37,683 nucleotides of DNA. Source: Acetomicrobium sp. UBA3949. GTDB taxonomy: Bacteria; Synergistota; Synergistia; Synergistales; Acetomicrobiaceae. The DNA lies in contig DGDP01000137.1 in assembly GCA_002385485.1 (NCBI GenBank), positions 1 to 37,683 of the forward strand, given 5' to 3'. Shown one piece after another: positions 9,115 through 17,285 of the stretch (position 1 is its first letter; each line of letters starts with the position of its first letter). The notes below the pieces were generated by a model. The model saw only the letters and a program-made list of their open reading frames with translations. It had not been told where the DNA came from and made no database searches. A program made the translations under genes and the position numbers.

Positions 9115-9861
9115 AATGTCAAGAAAAGCCAATATTTTGGCTCCAAAAAGGAAGGTGCAAAAGGAGCCGATAGCAAAAAAGGGGACCATGGGGAGATGAT
9201 CTTTTCTTCCGACTTTATGTACAAGCAATAACGATAAGGCTGTCAAACCGCCGCACATGAAACTTATGTAGAGCGCAAGACAACCCATCCATGTCCCCAT
9301 TGCCCCGCCAATTGCAGCAGCAACTATCGCATCGCCCGAACCCATGCCACCTTTGCTCACGTACATAATAAGTAGGATCAAAAAACCACATATGCAAGCA
9401 CCTAATATGCCGTCCAAAAAAATTTGCCAACTCACGAAAACCCTCAAGAGCAATCCAATTGCAAAAAAGGGCAAAACCAGCCAGTCGTAAACATAACCCG
9501 AATACATGTCTGTCAAAGAAGATAGAAAAAGGCAGCTCCAAAGCACAAAAGACAATATAAAAGCATAGGTAGGCCCATAAAGCCAGGCTAAAACAAGCAT
9601 CGAAAATCCCATTATCAATTCGACCAACAAATAACTAATCCCGATCTTTGCATTACATCCTCTACATCTACCTTTGAGAAATACATAAGACAATAGGGGG
9701 ATTAAATCCATAAAGCTGAGCGTTCTGCCACAGCTTTCGCAGACAGAACGCTCCCTTCCCCACCACTTCTTCCCCTCAATAGTCCTCTGTGCTACTACAT
9801 TCAAAAAGGAACCGTATGCCAATCCAAAGATAAAACTCGTCAAACGGAACATCCCAATCAT
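9088..9861 (-). CDS. pilD: Prepilin peptidase (A24 family)
   Basis: Integral inner-membrane aspartic protease that cleaves, and in many homologues N-methylates, type IV prepilins or pseudopilins. The N-terminal segment GLAYGSFLNVVAQR and the four-cysteine zinc module CESCG...CRGC are typical of the methylase-containing form. The catalytic aspartates lie in SLTDMYSGYVYD and GMGSGDAIVAA. About seven hydrophobic segments are visible. A GTG at 9873 is possible, but AGGTGG overlaps that GTG and lies 7 nt before ATG 9861. It follows the beta-propeller gene on the same strand by 77 bp. No pilin or assembly ATPase is in the window, so its substrates are encoded elsewhere. Confidence 0.92.
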   Translation of the reverse strand: MIGMFRLTSFIFGLAYGSFLNVVAQRTIEGKKWWGRERSVCESCGRTLSFMDLIPLLSYVFLKGRCRGCNAKIGISYLLVELIMGFSMLVLAWLYGPTYAFILSFVLWSCLFLSSLTDMYSGYVYDWLVLPFFAIGLLLRVFVSWQIFLDGILGACICGFLILLIMYVSKGGMGSGDAIVAAAIGGAMGTWMGCLALYISFMCGGLTALSLLLVHKVGRKDHLPMVPFFAIGSFCTFLFGAKILAFLDISPGWPWIF

Positions 9862-9938
9862 TAAGCTATCCACCTAATCTATCGCTAAAATCTATTTTAC
9901 AGAAAAAGTTTACATCAAACTTGTTCAGCAACGTAACA

Positions 9939-11036
9939 TCACTTTATGACGTATAGGGTACCTCTCATCGTAGCAAAAACGACTGCTCCCTCTCCCAAAG
10001 ACGGATCGGCCACGATGTCACTGTCCGCTTCATACTTCCACAGCAAATCTCCGCTATTGGAATCTATAGCGTAAAAATAGCCATCGTTGCTCCCGAAGAA
10101 AAGCACGCCGCCAGCATATACGGGCGAAGAGTTTATCGGGCTACCAACTTCGTAGCTCCATACAACGTCACCCTTATCTGCGCTCACGGCATATAATTTT
10201 CCATCCTGACCTCCTATGTATAATGTTCCCCTAACGTATGCCGGAGAAGAGCCGAGGGGTGCCCCAATGTACTTATGCCATAGAGGCACGACACCCTTTA
10301 ATTTTACGGCACGAACATAACCGTTATCGGTTATATAATAGACCTTTCCGTCAACATATAGAGGGGCTCCCTTCATTGCTCCCTCTGTATTGCCTCCCCA
10401 ACGCTCGCTGCCGCTTTTTGGGTCTAGCGCATGAAATCGTCCTCCAAAGCTTCCCACAAACACAAATCCTTCAGCTATTGCCGGAATACTTTGAAAGCCC
10501 CTATAAGCTTGAAACTGCCATTTATATCCTCCATTCTGGGAATTAAGAGCGTAGAAACTGCCTTCGTTGCATCCGACGTAAACGGTATCGCCAAAGACAA
10601 AAGTTCCCGACATCACAGGGCCATCTACCTTAGCATTCCAAATGAAAATGCCGGACTTTTTGTCGAGAGCATACACATTTCCAGCGAAGGTTCCCACATA
10701 TACTTTTTTATCATCGGTGGAAACAGGTCCCAGAATGGAACCATCGCACTGGTATTTCCATTTTACCTCTCCGCTATTAAGAGATATAGCATACACTTCT
10801 CCATTATGGTTCCCTACATATATAGTTCCGCTATCCACGACAGGGGCACCCGTTATCTTTGATCCCGTTTCCAGCTTCCATGAGAATATGCCTTTCGGAA
10901 GTTCTTTTATTGGGAAATTGCCGGTATTTTGCAAATCACCCCTGGCCGGAAAAGCAAAGACGCTTCCTGCATTGCCCAATATGAACATCAAAGAAATCAC
11001 CAAGGCGATCGTCCAAGTCACACTTATTTTTTTCAT
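9939..11036 (-). CDS. Exported PQQ-like beta-propeller repeat protein
   Basis: A secreted or periplasmic 365-residue protein. Residues 1-28 form a signal peptide with cleavage expected after VFA. The mature part is about seven repeats of the PQQ-type blade motif, with GxVYALD/KSG and W-K/Y ends such as GNVYALDKKSGIFIWNAK and GYFYAIDSNSGDLLWKYEADS, consistent with a closed propeller. No cofactor ligands or catalytic domain are evident. BamB of the outer-membrane assembly complex shares this fold, but BamB lipoproteins carry a lipobox Cys and this protein does not. It shares a strand, and probably a transcript, with the prepilin peptidase gene. A structural or binding role is likely; function unknown. 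Confidence 0.82.
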   Translation of the reverse strand: MKKISVTWTIALVISLMFILGNAGSVFAFPARGDLQNTGNFPIKELPKGIFSWKLETGSKITGAPVVDSGTIYVGNHNGEVYAISLNSGEVKWKYQCDGSILGPVSTDDKKVYVGTFAGNVYALDKKSGIFIWNAKVDGPVMSGTFVFGDTVYVGCNEGSFYALNSQNGGYKWQFQAYRGFQSIPAIAEGFVFVGSFGGRFHALDPKSGSERWGGNTEGAMKGAPLYVDGKVYYITDNGYVRAVKLKGVVPLWHKYIGAPLGSSPAYVRGTLYIGGQDGKLYAVSADKGDVVWSYEVGSPINSSPVYAGGVLFFGSNDGYFYAIDSNSGDLLWKYEADSDIVADPSLGEGAVVFATMRGTLYVIK

Positions 11037-11107
11037 AACCCATCACCCCTTTTGAAAGGATATTTTGATATACATGCTACTCTATCCAACTTACTTTTTT
11101 ATTTTAA

Positions 11108-11135
11108 ATTATACTTTACAAAACACATCGGTCAA
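11108..11135 (-). promoter_or_regulatory. Promoter of the beta-propeller/prepilin peptidase unit
   Basis: Read on the minus strand, TTGACC (11135-11130) and a perfect TATAAT (11113-11108) are separated by 16 nt, in a 257-bp divergent region. The start of transcription would be near 11101, about 65 nt before the ATG at 11036. It is one of the best consensus matches in the window. Confidence 0.6.
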
Positions 11136-11165
11136 TTTAATTAATTTGTAGCTACGATATATTGA

Positions 11166-11177
11166 CATAATATTATG
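11166..11177. promoter_or_regulatory. Perfect 12-bp palindrome between divergent promoters
   Basis: CATAATATTATG is a perfect inverted repeat. It lies between the minus-strand promoter at 11108-11135 and the plus-strand promoter at 11228-11257. Its placement would suit an operator or an AT-rich bend. No regulator is assigned. Confidence 0.25.
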
Positions 11178-11227
11178 CCGCCCGTTGTCCCTGAAGAGAG
11201 ATCAACGCAATAATTTCAACTAAGCTC

Positions 11228-11257
11228 TTGTCTGACCGGGGTAGTATGTGATATAAG
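11228..11257 (+). promoter_or_regulatory. Promoter of glutamine synthetase III
   Basis: TTGTCT (11228-11233) and TATAAG (11252-11257), spacer 18 nt, with an additional TG one base upstream of the -10 (extended -10). Transcription would start near 11264, giving a short leader that contains the SD sequence GGAGGTG at 11281-11287. Confidence 0.5.
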
Positions 11258-11293
11258 TTTTATTTATGTTGTTACTCTTTGGAGGTGTAGTAC

Positions 11294-13402
11294 ATGGAAA
11301 GGCCAACTTCTTATTTTGGACATCATGTCTTCAATGAAAAAGTAATGCGCGAACGTTTGCCCAAGAACGTCTTCGAACAACTGACCAGCGCCATTAACGG
11401 AGGACCACATAAACTTAACATTAAAATTGCAGATGTAGTGGCAGCTGCCATGAAGGAGTGGGCTACGTCGCTTGGAGCAACGCATTATGCCCATTGGTTT
11501 CATCCAAGGACAGAACTCACGGCCGAAAAACATATGGCATTTCTTTCGTTAGACGATAAAGGAGCTCCACTTGAGGCTTTTACGGGAAGCGAGCTTATAC
11601 AAAGCGAACCTGACGCGTCATCTCTCCCCTCTGGAGGAATGAGAAGCACCTTTGAGGCAAGGGGCTACACCGCCTGGGACCCCACCAGCCCGGCTTTCGT
11701 CATGCTCACCGAAAAGGGAGGTACGCTTTGCATACCATCTATTTTCCTTTCTTGGGACGGGACGCCTCTGGACATGAAAATGCCCCTCCTTAAAGCAATA
11801 GCCGCCATAGAAACGAGAGCTATTCGTTTGCTCAGATTATTCGGCAACAGGGGAGTTCATTGGGTAAAAGTAACCGTCGGTGCCGAACAGGAGTTTTTTT
11901 TGGTAGAAGACAGCCTGGCCAGGAAACGCCCAGATTTAGTATTGTGCGGACGCACGTTATTGGGATGTCCCCCACCCAAAGGACAACAGCTGGAAGACCA
12001 CTATTTTGGAGCAATTCATCCCCGAGTGTTGACTTACATGGAAGATGTCGAGGCTGAACTACACAAACTTGGCATTGCCATAAAAACCAGACACGACGAG
12101 GTGGCACCATGTCAATTCGAATTTGCTCCCCAATTCACGGATGCTAATCTAGCTACCGATCAAAATCAGCTAATGATGACCGTCATGAAACGAATAGCAC
12201 CTCATCATGGATTTAAATTACTCTTGCACGAAAAGCCCTTCGCAGGAATAAACGGCAGCGGAAAGCATACCAATATATCTTTGATGGATAGCGATGGATA
12301 TAACCTATTGGAACCAACCAACAACCAAAGAAAAAACGTGCAATTTCTGGCTTTCGTGGGAGCTCTTATACTTGGAATTTCCAAATACAGCTCTTTGCTC
12401 AGGGCATCCGTAGCCTCTCCCGGCAACATGCACAGACTAGGCGGATTCGAGGCACCCCCTGCTATTATGAGCGTATATCTCGGAAGCACACTGACAAACG
12501 TCTTGGAACGTCTGGAGGAAGGTTTTCCGGAAGAGATACCGACGAGTGGAATTATTGATCTAGGTCTGGCAAAACTCCCCACGCTGAAAAAGGAGAATTC
12601 CGATCGTAACCGAACAGCTCCCCTTGCATTTACGGGAAACAAATTTGAGTTTCGCGCCACAGGGGCATCCCAATCTATAGCAGGTCCGCTGACAATGCTC
12701 CTCGCCGTATGGGCTTGGGGGATAGAGGAGGTATCCAACAGAATAGAAAGTCGACTCGGAAATAGTGACATAACTGATGCCACCTTAGACGTGATGCGCG
12801 ATATAGCTAAAGAAAGCGCTAAAGTGCGTTTTGAAGGCAATTGTTACGACAAGGCATGGCACGACGAAGCTGTGCGACGCGGCCTTCCCGTTGCCACCAC
12901 AACTCCCGACGCTTTATCCTACTATTTAATTCCCGAAAATAGAGCACTGCTTTCCAGTCTTTCTATCATGACCGACAGGGAAATAGTTGCTTATTACGAA
13001 ACAAGACTTGAACAATATGTTAAAACGCTAGATGTCGAAATGGCCGTCATGGAAGACATGATACGACATGCAATACTTCCCTCTATCTCAAAGCAGGTAG
13101 CGCTGGAAGGAAAGGCATTTGAAAAAGCAACTTCCATACTCGACGGCAATTTCGAAAGCTGGAAGGGTAAGATCAAATCATTGTGTGACGCTAAAGAACA
13201 ACTTTACCATAGGCTTGAGCAATTAAGAAATCTTCGATATAGAATTTCGAATTGTAGCCTCGAAGAAAGTTCTTCTTTGATAACCAACGAGGGAATTTCT
13301 TTGATGAATGAAATACGTTCACTGAGCGATGCCGCAGAACTTTGGATCGATGATATGATTCAGCCCTATCCATCCTATCGCGATTTGCTTGTGATACAAT
13401 AA
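11294..13402 (+). CDS. glnN: Glutamine synthetase, type III
   Basis: ATP-dependent condensation of glutamate and ammonia to glutamine, in the cytoplasm. The 702-residue length and the N-terminal block MERPTSYFGHHVFNEKVM are characteristic of the large GSIII family rather than GSI (about 470 residues). Further GS motifs are GATHYAHWFHP, VTVGAEQEFFLV (metal-binding glutamates), APCQFEFAPQF and NGSGKHTNISL, followed by a long helical C-terminal extension. GGAGGTG at 11281-11287 is optimally placed before the ATG. A universal stress protein gene follows after 44 bp. Regulation by adenylylation is not expected, since GSIII lacks the GSI-beta adenylylation loop. Confidence 0.95.
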   Translation: MERPTSYFGHHVFNEKVMRERLPKNVFEQLTSAINGGPHKLNIKIADVVAAAMKEWATSLGATHYAHWFHPRTELTAEKHMAFLSLDDKGAPLEAFTGSELIQSEPDASSLPSGGMRSTFEARGYTAWDPTSPAFVMLTEKGGTLCIPSIFLSWDGTPLDMKMPLLKAIAAIETRAIRLLRLFGNRGVHWVKVTVGAEQEFFLVEDSLARKRPDLVLCGRTLLGCPPPKGQQLEDHYFGAIHPRVLTYMEDVEAELHKLGIAIKTRHDEVAPCQFEFAPQFTDANLATDQNQLMMTVMKRIAPHHGFKLLLHEKPFAGINGSGKHTNISLMDSDGYNLLEPTNNQRKNVQFLAFVGALILGISKYSSLLRASVASPGNMHRLGGFEAPPAIMSVYLGSTLTNVLERLEEGFPEEIPTSGIIDLGLAKLPTLKKENSDRNRTAPLAFTGNKFEFRATGASQSIAGPLTMLLAVWAWGIEEVSNRIESRLGNSDITDATLDVMRDIAKESAKVRFEGNCYDKAWHDEAVRRGLPVATTTPDALSYYLIPENRALLSSLSIMTDREIVAYYETRLEQYVKTLDVEMAVMEDMIRHAILPSISKQVALEGKAFEKATSILDGNFESWKGKIKSLCDAKEQLYHRLEQLRNLRYRISNCSLEESSSLITNEGISLMNEIRSLSDAAELWIDDMIQPYPSYRDLLVIQ

Positions 13403-13446
13403 CTACGAAAGGAAAGTTCTAATCTATAAAACAGGCGGTGATACTG

Positions 13447-13908
13447 ATGACGAAAAAAATATTAGTTGGAGTAGACCTGAGTAAAATGTCGGAATCTTTA
13501 ATAACGTACTCCCATAACATTGCGCACAGGCTCAATGACGAAATAATCTATCTTCATGTCTTGCCTCGCCTGTCTTCTGTGTGGCGCGGTTATGAGCCGT
13601 GGATCCCACCACAGATAGGAGATGAAGTCAAACAAATAGCCCACAAAAAAATCTCCTACTGGATCCAGAAAGCCGAGGCACAATTTAAAGATACCCCTTC
13701 TCATGAGCACGCCATATTAATTGAGGAGGGATCGCCCGGGGAAGTTATCATAAGCAAAGCCCGCGAAATGGGGGTTTCTCTTATAATCGTGGGGTACAAA
13801 GGACACAGCACTATGGAACACATCTTGGTCGGGAGCACAACTACAGCTATCGCACGCCATGCGCCCTGTTCGGTCTTGATCTACAGACCGGGTTTCGAAG
13901 TAATTTAA
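13447..13908 (+). CDS. Universal stress protein (UspA family, ATP-binding type)
   Basis: A 153-residue single-domain Usp protein. It begins with KKILVGVDLSKMSE and ends with the nucleotide-binding signature G-x2-G-x9-G-S/T, visible as VGYKGHSTMEHILVGSTT, so it should bind ATP. An in-frame GTG at 13438 lies inside the SD-like AGGCGGTGA; the ATG at 13447, 5 nt downstream, is the better start. It sits directly downstream of glutamine synthetase III with no terminator and is probably co-transcribed. The physiological role is unknown. Confidence 0.88.
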   Translation: MTKKILVGVDLSKMSESLITYSHNIAHRLNDEIIYLHVLPRLSSVWRGYEPWIPPQIGDEVKQIAHKKISYWIQKAEAQFKDTPSHEHAILIEEGSPGEVIISKAREMGVSLIIVGYKGHSTMEHILVGSTTTAIARHAPCSVLIYRPGFEVI

Positions 13909-13941
13909 GGCAAATCAATTATCGCACGTGAAGCCGGGACA

Positions 13942-14277
13942 TCATCTGATATTCTTCAATCGTCGTGAAATGCCTTCCTCTTCTTTCATCATCTGAAGGA
14001 TATCCTCGGCAGACATCTTTTCCAAATATATTGCTTCTTCTAAACTATCGGCTATGTCTTGTGCAATATCGTCCAAAGAGGTATCTTCGCTAATTGCTAT
14101 TTGATCCCAAAATACGGGAGGCTGGGACTCGAAAAATGAGCATACCCTATTCATCGCGAGGGCTTCATCGAAATCCTCCTGACGGCCTCCCTTGCTTAAG
14201 AATTCCTCTCGCAAACGCGGTACCATTGCCTTTGCGGCCTTTTTTACCAAGTCCTTTTTTATGCCCTGTATCGTCAT
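13942..14277 (-). CDS. Small hypothetical protein, acidic and helical
   Basis: A 111-residue soluble protein that I do not recognise. It is basic at the N-terminus (IKKDLVKKAAKAMVPRLREEF) and strongly acidic afterwards, with predicted helices (SLDDIAQDIADSLEEAIYLEKMSAEDILQMMKEEE) and no Cys pairs, signal peptide or membrane segments. GGGAGTGA sits just before the ATG. It begins 19 nt after the end of the epimerase gene on the same strand, so the two are probably one transcript. It converges on the universal stress protein gene with a 33-bp gap and no obvious terminator. Confidence 0.65.
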   Translation of the reverse strand: MTIQGIKKDLVKKAAKAMVPRLREEFLSKGGRQEDFDEALAMNRVCSFFESQPPVFWDQIAISEDTSLDDIAQDIADSLEEAIYLEKMSAEDILQMMKEEEGISRRLKNIR

Positions 14278-14296
14278 TTCAATTCACTCCCGGATC

Positions 14297-15253
14297 CTAA
14301 TGCAAATCTGATCTATCAAAATAAGCTAATGTCCTCTCCAAGCCATCCCGCAAAGAAACAGTGGGTACAAACCTTAATTCTTCCTTTGCTTTATCGATAC
14401 TTAAATAGGTCTTATACAATTCTCCCTTTCTCGGCGCATCGTGCCTCGCCATTTTTTGAAAGCCAATTATATCGCTTAAGATGTCATACAGTTCGTTGAC
14501 CGACGTTCCTATGGATGTTCCAATATTATAAGCGTGGTCATCTATCGATGAAGGAGCTTTCATTTCCTTTAAATGCTGTAACGACAGGAGATTCGCCATT
14601 GCAACATCGCCAACATAGACATAATCTCTCACCTGCGTTCCATCTCCATATATGGTGGGCACTTCCCCTTTAAGCATTTTATTAGAAAATATAGCCACCA
14701 CACCTGCTTCTCCCAATGGATCTTGCCTTGGCCCATAGACATTAGCATATCGAAGTGCTATATAGGGCAGTCCGAACACTTTATTATAATAATATAAATA
14801 ATACTCCGACGAAAGCTTACTCACCCCATATGGGGAAAGAGGCCCCTTTGGATGGGCTTCAGAAACGGGAAGGTGCGTCGGCTCCCCGTAAACAACGCCG
14901 CCAGATGAAGCAAATATTACTCCCTTTACACCTGTCCTGATTGCGCAGGATAAAATATTCAAAAGACCTTTGATATTTACTTCGGCATCGTACATGGGAT
15001 TTGCCACTGACTTTCTAACGTCAATTTGCGCCGCATGATGACAAAGGTAATCGGGGTGAACTTCGTCGAAAACTTCGCTCACGCGAGAATCGCATATATC
15101 TAGCCTGTAAAACTCGGCCTTTGAATTAAGATTCTCTAATTTGCCCTGAGACAAATTATCGATAACGATAACCCTGTGACCTTCTTCTAGAAAGGCATCA
15201 ACTATATGAGATCCTATAAAACCTGCGCCTCCTGTAACCAGGACGGTAGCCAT
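14297..15253 (-). CDS. NAD-dependent epimerase (UDP-glucose 4-epimerase type extended SDR)
   Basis: Extended short-chain dehydrogenase acting on a nucleotide sugar. The Rossmann loop VLVTGGAGFIGSHIVDAF binds NAD; VIDNLSQGK supplies the adenosine-ribose Asp; FASSGGVVYGE holds the catalytic Ser region; and YGVSK gives the Tyr/Lys pair. RYANVYGPRQDP and VRDYVYVGDVA are typical of UDP-glucose and UDP-GlcNAc 4-epimerases. At 318 residues it fits GalE-like enzymes. AAGGAAGG precedes the ATG. The exact sugar cannot be fixed from sequence. It is followed by the small acidic gene at 14277. Confidence 0.88.
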   Translation of the reverse strand: MATVLVTGGAGFIGSHIVDAFLEEGHRVIVIDNLSQGKLENLNSKAEFYRLDICDSRVSEVFDEVHPDYLCHHAAQIDVRKSVANPMYDAEVNIKGLLNILSCAIRTGVKGVIFASSGGVVYGEPTHLPVSEAHPKGPLSPYGVSKLSSEYYLYYYNKVFGLPYIALRYANVYGPRQDPLGEAGVVAIFSNKMLKGEVPTIYGDGTQVRDYVYVGDVAMANLLSLQHLKEMKAPSSIDDHAYNIGTSIGTSVNELYDILSDIIGFQKMARHDAPRKGELYKTYLSIDKAKEELRFVPTVSLRDGLERTLAYFDRSDLH

Positions 15254-15300
15254 ATTAATTACCTTCCTTTCTCTTTCAACATTAACCGCAGCTTACATGT

Positions 15301-15329
15301 AGTATATCTTTTTTAAAGCGACCTATCCA
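15301..15329 (-). promoter_or_regulatory. Candidate promoter of the epimerase gene
   Basis: On the minus strand, TGGATA (15329-15324) and TATACT (15306-15301) are separated by 17 nt, about 50 bp upstream of the epimerase ATG. The -10 matches at five of six positions and the -35 at four. Confidence 0.4.
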
Positions 15330-15450
15330 CCACATAAGAAAAACCGGCTTAAATCACAATGCCACAAACCTTCGCCTTTTGCACGGCAAAAAGCGGGAGA
15401 ACCCAACGGTTTCAATGATAGATCCTCTCGCTCAAAAGAAAACCTTATTC

Positions 15451-15690
15451 TTACCTATTTGCTTGAATGTCTATCACTCGATGGGTATTTTTGCCCCCAC
15501 CCGTTTCATCATTTGCAAAGGTTTCGACTTGCTTAAATACTATTTTGCCAATCCAAGCAACGCTATAAGGTTTGGGATGACCATCAATCCGTTGAAGGTA
15601 TCCGCCAATTCTCATGATATCCCTAACGAATCCAAGGCTGGCATTAAATGCCTTTTGTGTGAGAGCAATCCCTGTGGTTTGTCCGTTAAT
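15451..15690 (-). pseudogene. Decayed 3' remnant of a sodium:alanine symporter (AGCS) gene
   Basis: Reading leftward, one frame gives NGQTTGIALTQKAFNASLG, which resembles the AGCS block ending in TGxALTxxAF. A second frame then gives LADTFNGLMVIPNLIALLG, the hallmark C-terminal AGCS motif. The first frame resumes as KIVFKQVETFANDETGGG and ends in TAA at 15453-15451. Two frame changes are therefore needed, and the roughly 70 residues normally found between the two blocks are missing. Nothing resembling the N-terminal two thirds is seen before the terminator at 15765. No start codon or SD sequence supports a functional product. The rest of the gap (15254-15450) holds only the epimerase leader and promoter. 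Confidence 0.72.
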
Positions 15691-15764
15691 AGATCGAAGT
15701 CACAAAGTCAAGGAGATGCGTAATGTTTTTATTTTCAGACAACAGGAAGCCAATTCATAATGAT

Positions 15765-15803
15765 AAAAGCCTCCTACTCAGATTTAACGAGTAAGAGGCT
15801 TTT
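15765..15803 (-). terminator. Hairpin terminator after tRNA-Leu
   Basis: AAAAGCCTC-TACTC pairs with GAGTA-GAGGCTTTT around a short loop, with one mismatch in the stem. Runs of T follow the stem on either strand, so it can act in both directions. It lies just downstream of tRNA-Leu as read on the minus strand. Confidence 0.75.
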
Positions 15804-15816
15804 CAGTTCTTACTGG

Positions 15817-15901
15817 TGCCGGGGGCGGGACTCGAACCCGCACAGTACCGAGCACCGGTGGATTTTGAGTCCACTGCGTCTACCAATTCCGCCACCCCGG
15901 C
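15817..15901 (-). tRNA. tRNA-Leu (anticodon CAA)
   Basis: The 85-nt cloverleaf has acceptor stem GCCGGGG pairing with CCCCGGC, a T-arm GGTTCGAGTCC, and the long variable arm of class II tRNAs. The anticodon loop CTCAAAA gives anticodon CAA (15867-15865), reading UUG. The 3' CCA is encoded (15816-15814). It is read leftward into the terminator at 15765-15803. The spacer before it (15902-15960) contains a weak TAGACG/TATCTT promoter-like pair. Confidence 0.95.
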
Positions 15902-15960
15902 TTTGCGATGATTAAGATACCATAATATTGTTAAGGCGTCTAGATCTATTCTGCTTTATT

Positions 15961-17121
15961 TTACATACTTTCTTCAACAAAACCTCTTTGCAGTATCCCC
16001 AGGGCCTTGCCCGGCTCCAGTTTAATTCCGATGCGCATAGCAGCTCTCTCTATTGACGCCACTGCTGAAATCAATATGTGTTTATCGATGTTGCCCATAT
16101 GCCCCATCCTGAATCCCTTTCCTGCATAATTTCCAAGACAACCGGCAATATAAGCGCCTTCCTCTGCCACAAGAGATCTGAATTTGGAGTCATCTATATT
16201 AAACTCGCCGGGATATAGGTAAACCGACAACGTTGGAGCTCTATACCCCTCATCAGCCAATATCGAAAATCCCATTGACGAAATAGCCTCATCAAAAAGG
16301 ACAGCATGCCTAACATGGCGAGCATATCTTTCCTTGATCCCCTCCGATTTTATTATTTCAAGAGATTGTTTTAAGGCCCATATCAAATTAATGGGAGGGG
16401 TACCCCAATATTTGGAAGGGTCTTCCATCACCGGCAACCATTTCTCAAAATCCATGTACGAATCAATTATTGTTCCCAGGCTTTTTCGTTTATCCAGCGC
16501 CTTTTTTGAAGCCCACAACAGAGCTAAACCGGGAGCAACTCCAAAGGCCTTCTGAGAACAGCTTATCAATACATCAATGCCCATAGAATCGACGTACTCC
16601 TCGGCTCCGCCCGATGCAGCTACGCCATCAACCACAAATATGGCTCCATGATCTTGAACAACCTTACCTATCTCCCCTATCGGCGCCATAACGCCTGTCG
16701 ATGTCTCAACATGGGTGACAGTAACTACGTCGTATTTTTCTTTAGACAGTCTTTCTTTAACTTCCTCAGAGGTTACAGAGCTTCCCCATCGTGCCTTAAT
16801 CACATCGACATTAAGGCCGCGCTTTTTGCATATTTCGGCAAATCTATCGCCAAAAAAGCCGTTTGAACACACAAGCGCTTTGTCTCCGGGTTTAGAGACG
16901 TTTGCTACAGCCATTTCCATGGCCAACGTACCTGACCCAGCAATAACAAAGGTCTGCCCGCTGCACTGCCAGAGTTCGCGCAAATCCTTTACCACGTTTT
17001 TAAAATCTTCAATAAAATCGGGGTCTCCAAAAGCTACCGTCTCGCGTCCCATTTGATCCTGAATAGAGCGCACAACTGGAGTGGGTCCGGGTATCATCAC
17101 CAATTTTTGTGGTTTTAGCAT
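15961..17121 (-). CDS. Class V aminotransferase (alanine-glyoxylate / serine-pyruvate type)
   Basis: PLP-dependent aminotransferase of the AGXT/serine-glyoxylate group. The N-terminal MIPGPTPV is the family hallmark. GSGTLAMEMAVANV forms the phosphate-binding region, FVVDGVAASGG contains the PLP-contacting Asp, and SCSQKAFGVAPG has the Schiff-base Lys. At 386 residues it has normal length. GGGAGGG lies a few nt before the ATG. It sits between two tRNA genes on the same strand, with its own upstream promoter candidate. The amino donor and acceptor cannot be fixed from sequence; phosphoserine- or aminoethylphosphonate-type activity is less likely. Confidence 0.9.
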   Translation of the reverse strand: MLKPQKLVMIPGPTPVVRSIQDQMGRETVAFGDPDFIEDFKNVVKDLRELWQCSGQTFVIAGSGTLAMEMAVANVSKPGDKALVCSNGFFGDRFAEICKKRGLNVDVIKARWGSSVTSEEVKERLSKEKYDVVTVTHVETSTGVMAPIGEIGKVVQDHGAIFVVDGVAASGGAEEYVDSMGIDVLISCSQKAFGVAPGLALLWASKKALDKRKSLGTIIDSYMDFEKWLPVMEDPSKYWGTPPINLIWALKQSLEIIKSEGIKERYARHVRHAVLFDEAISSMGFSILADEGYRAPTLSVYLYPGEFNIDDSKFRSLVAEEGAYIAGCLGNYAGKGFRMGHMGNIDKHILISAVASIERAAMRIGIKLEPGKALGILQRGFVEESM

Positions 17122-17189
17122 ATTAAACCCTCCCTATTAGTAAGCATAAATTTATAGAAAAATAGCTTCACTTTGACAGGCACGTTTTT

Positions 17190-17218
17190 ATATTATTACT
17201 CGATCACCTAAAATACAA
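17190..17218 (-). promoter_or_regulatory. Weak candidate promoter of the aminotransferase gene
   Basis: On the minus strand, TTGTAT (17218-17213) and TAATAT (17195-17190), spacer 17 nt, fall between the tRNA-Thr terminator and the aminotransferase start. Confidence 0.3.
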
Positions 17219-17238
17219 CAGAGTATGGATTAAAAAAT

Positions 17239-17272
17239 AAAAAGAGCAATCAACTCACTGATTGCTCTTTTT
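17239..17272 (-). terminator. Terminator after tRNA-Thr
   Basis: A perfect 14-bp stem (AAAAAGAGCAATCA / TGATTGCTCTTTTT) with a 6-nt loop, followed on the minus strand by a T-rich tract. It lies about 10 bp downstream of tRNA-Thr and separates it from the aminotransferase gene. Confidence 0.85.
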
Positions 17273-17285
17273 GCCAATTTTTTGG

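Noticed and set aside
10431..11055. Plus-strand open frames of 102-143 codons opposite the beta-propeller gene
   Set aside because: The minus-strand gene has a signal peptide and clear repeats; the opposite frames match no family and lack ribosome sites.
12205..12840. 211-codon open frame antisense to glutamine synthetase
   Set aside because: It lies wholly inside the conserved glnN gene, has no ribosome site, and its composition is that of a reverse-strand shadow.
15379..15723. 114-codon open frame on the plus strand in the gap before tRNA-Leu
   Set aside because: It begins at a TTG without a Shine-Dalgarno sequence, has no recognisable family, and lies antisense to the AGCS transporter remnant, which explains the open frame better.
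17173..17178. Perfect TTGACA on the plus strand upstream of the aminotransferase
   Set aside because: No -10 box lies 15-19 nt downstream and no plus-strand gene follows, so it is probably chance.
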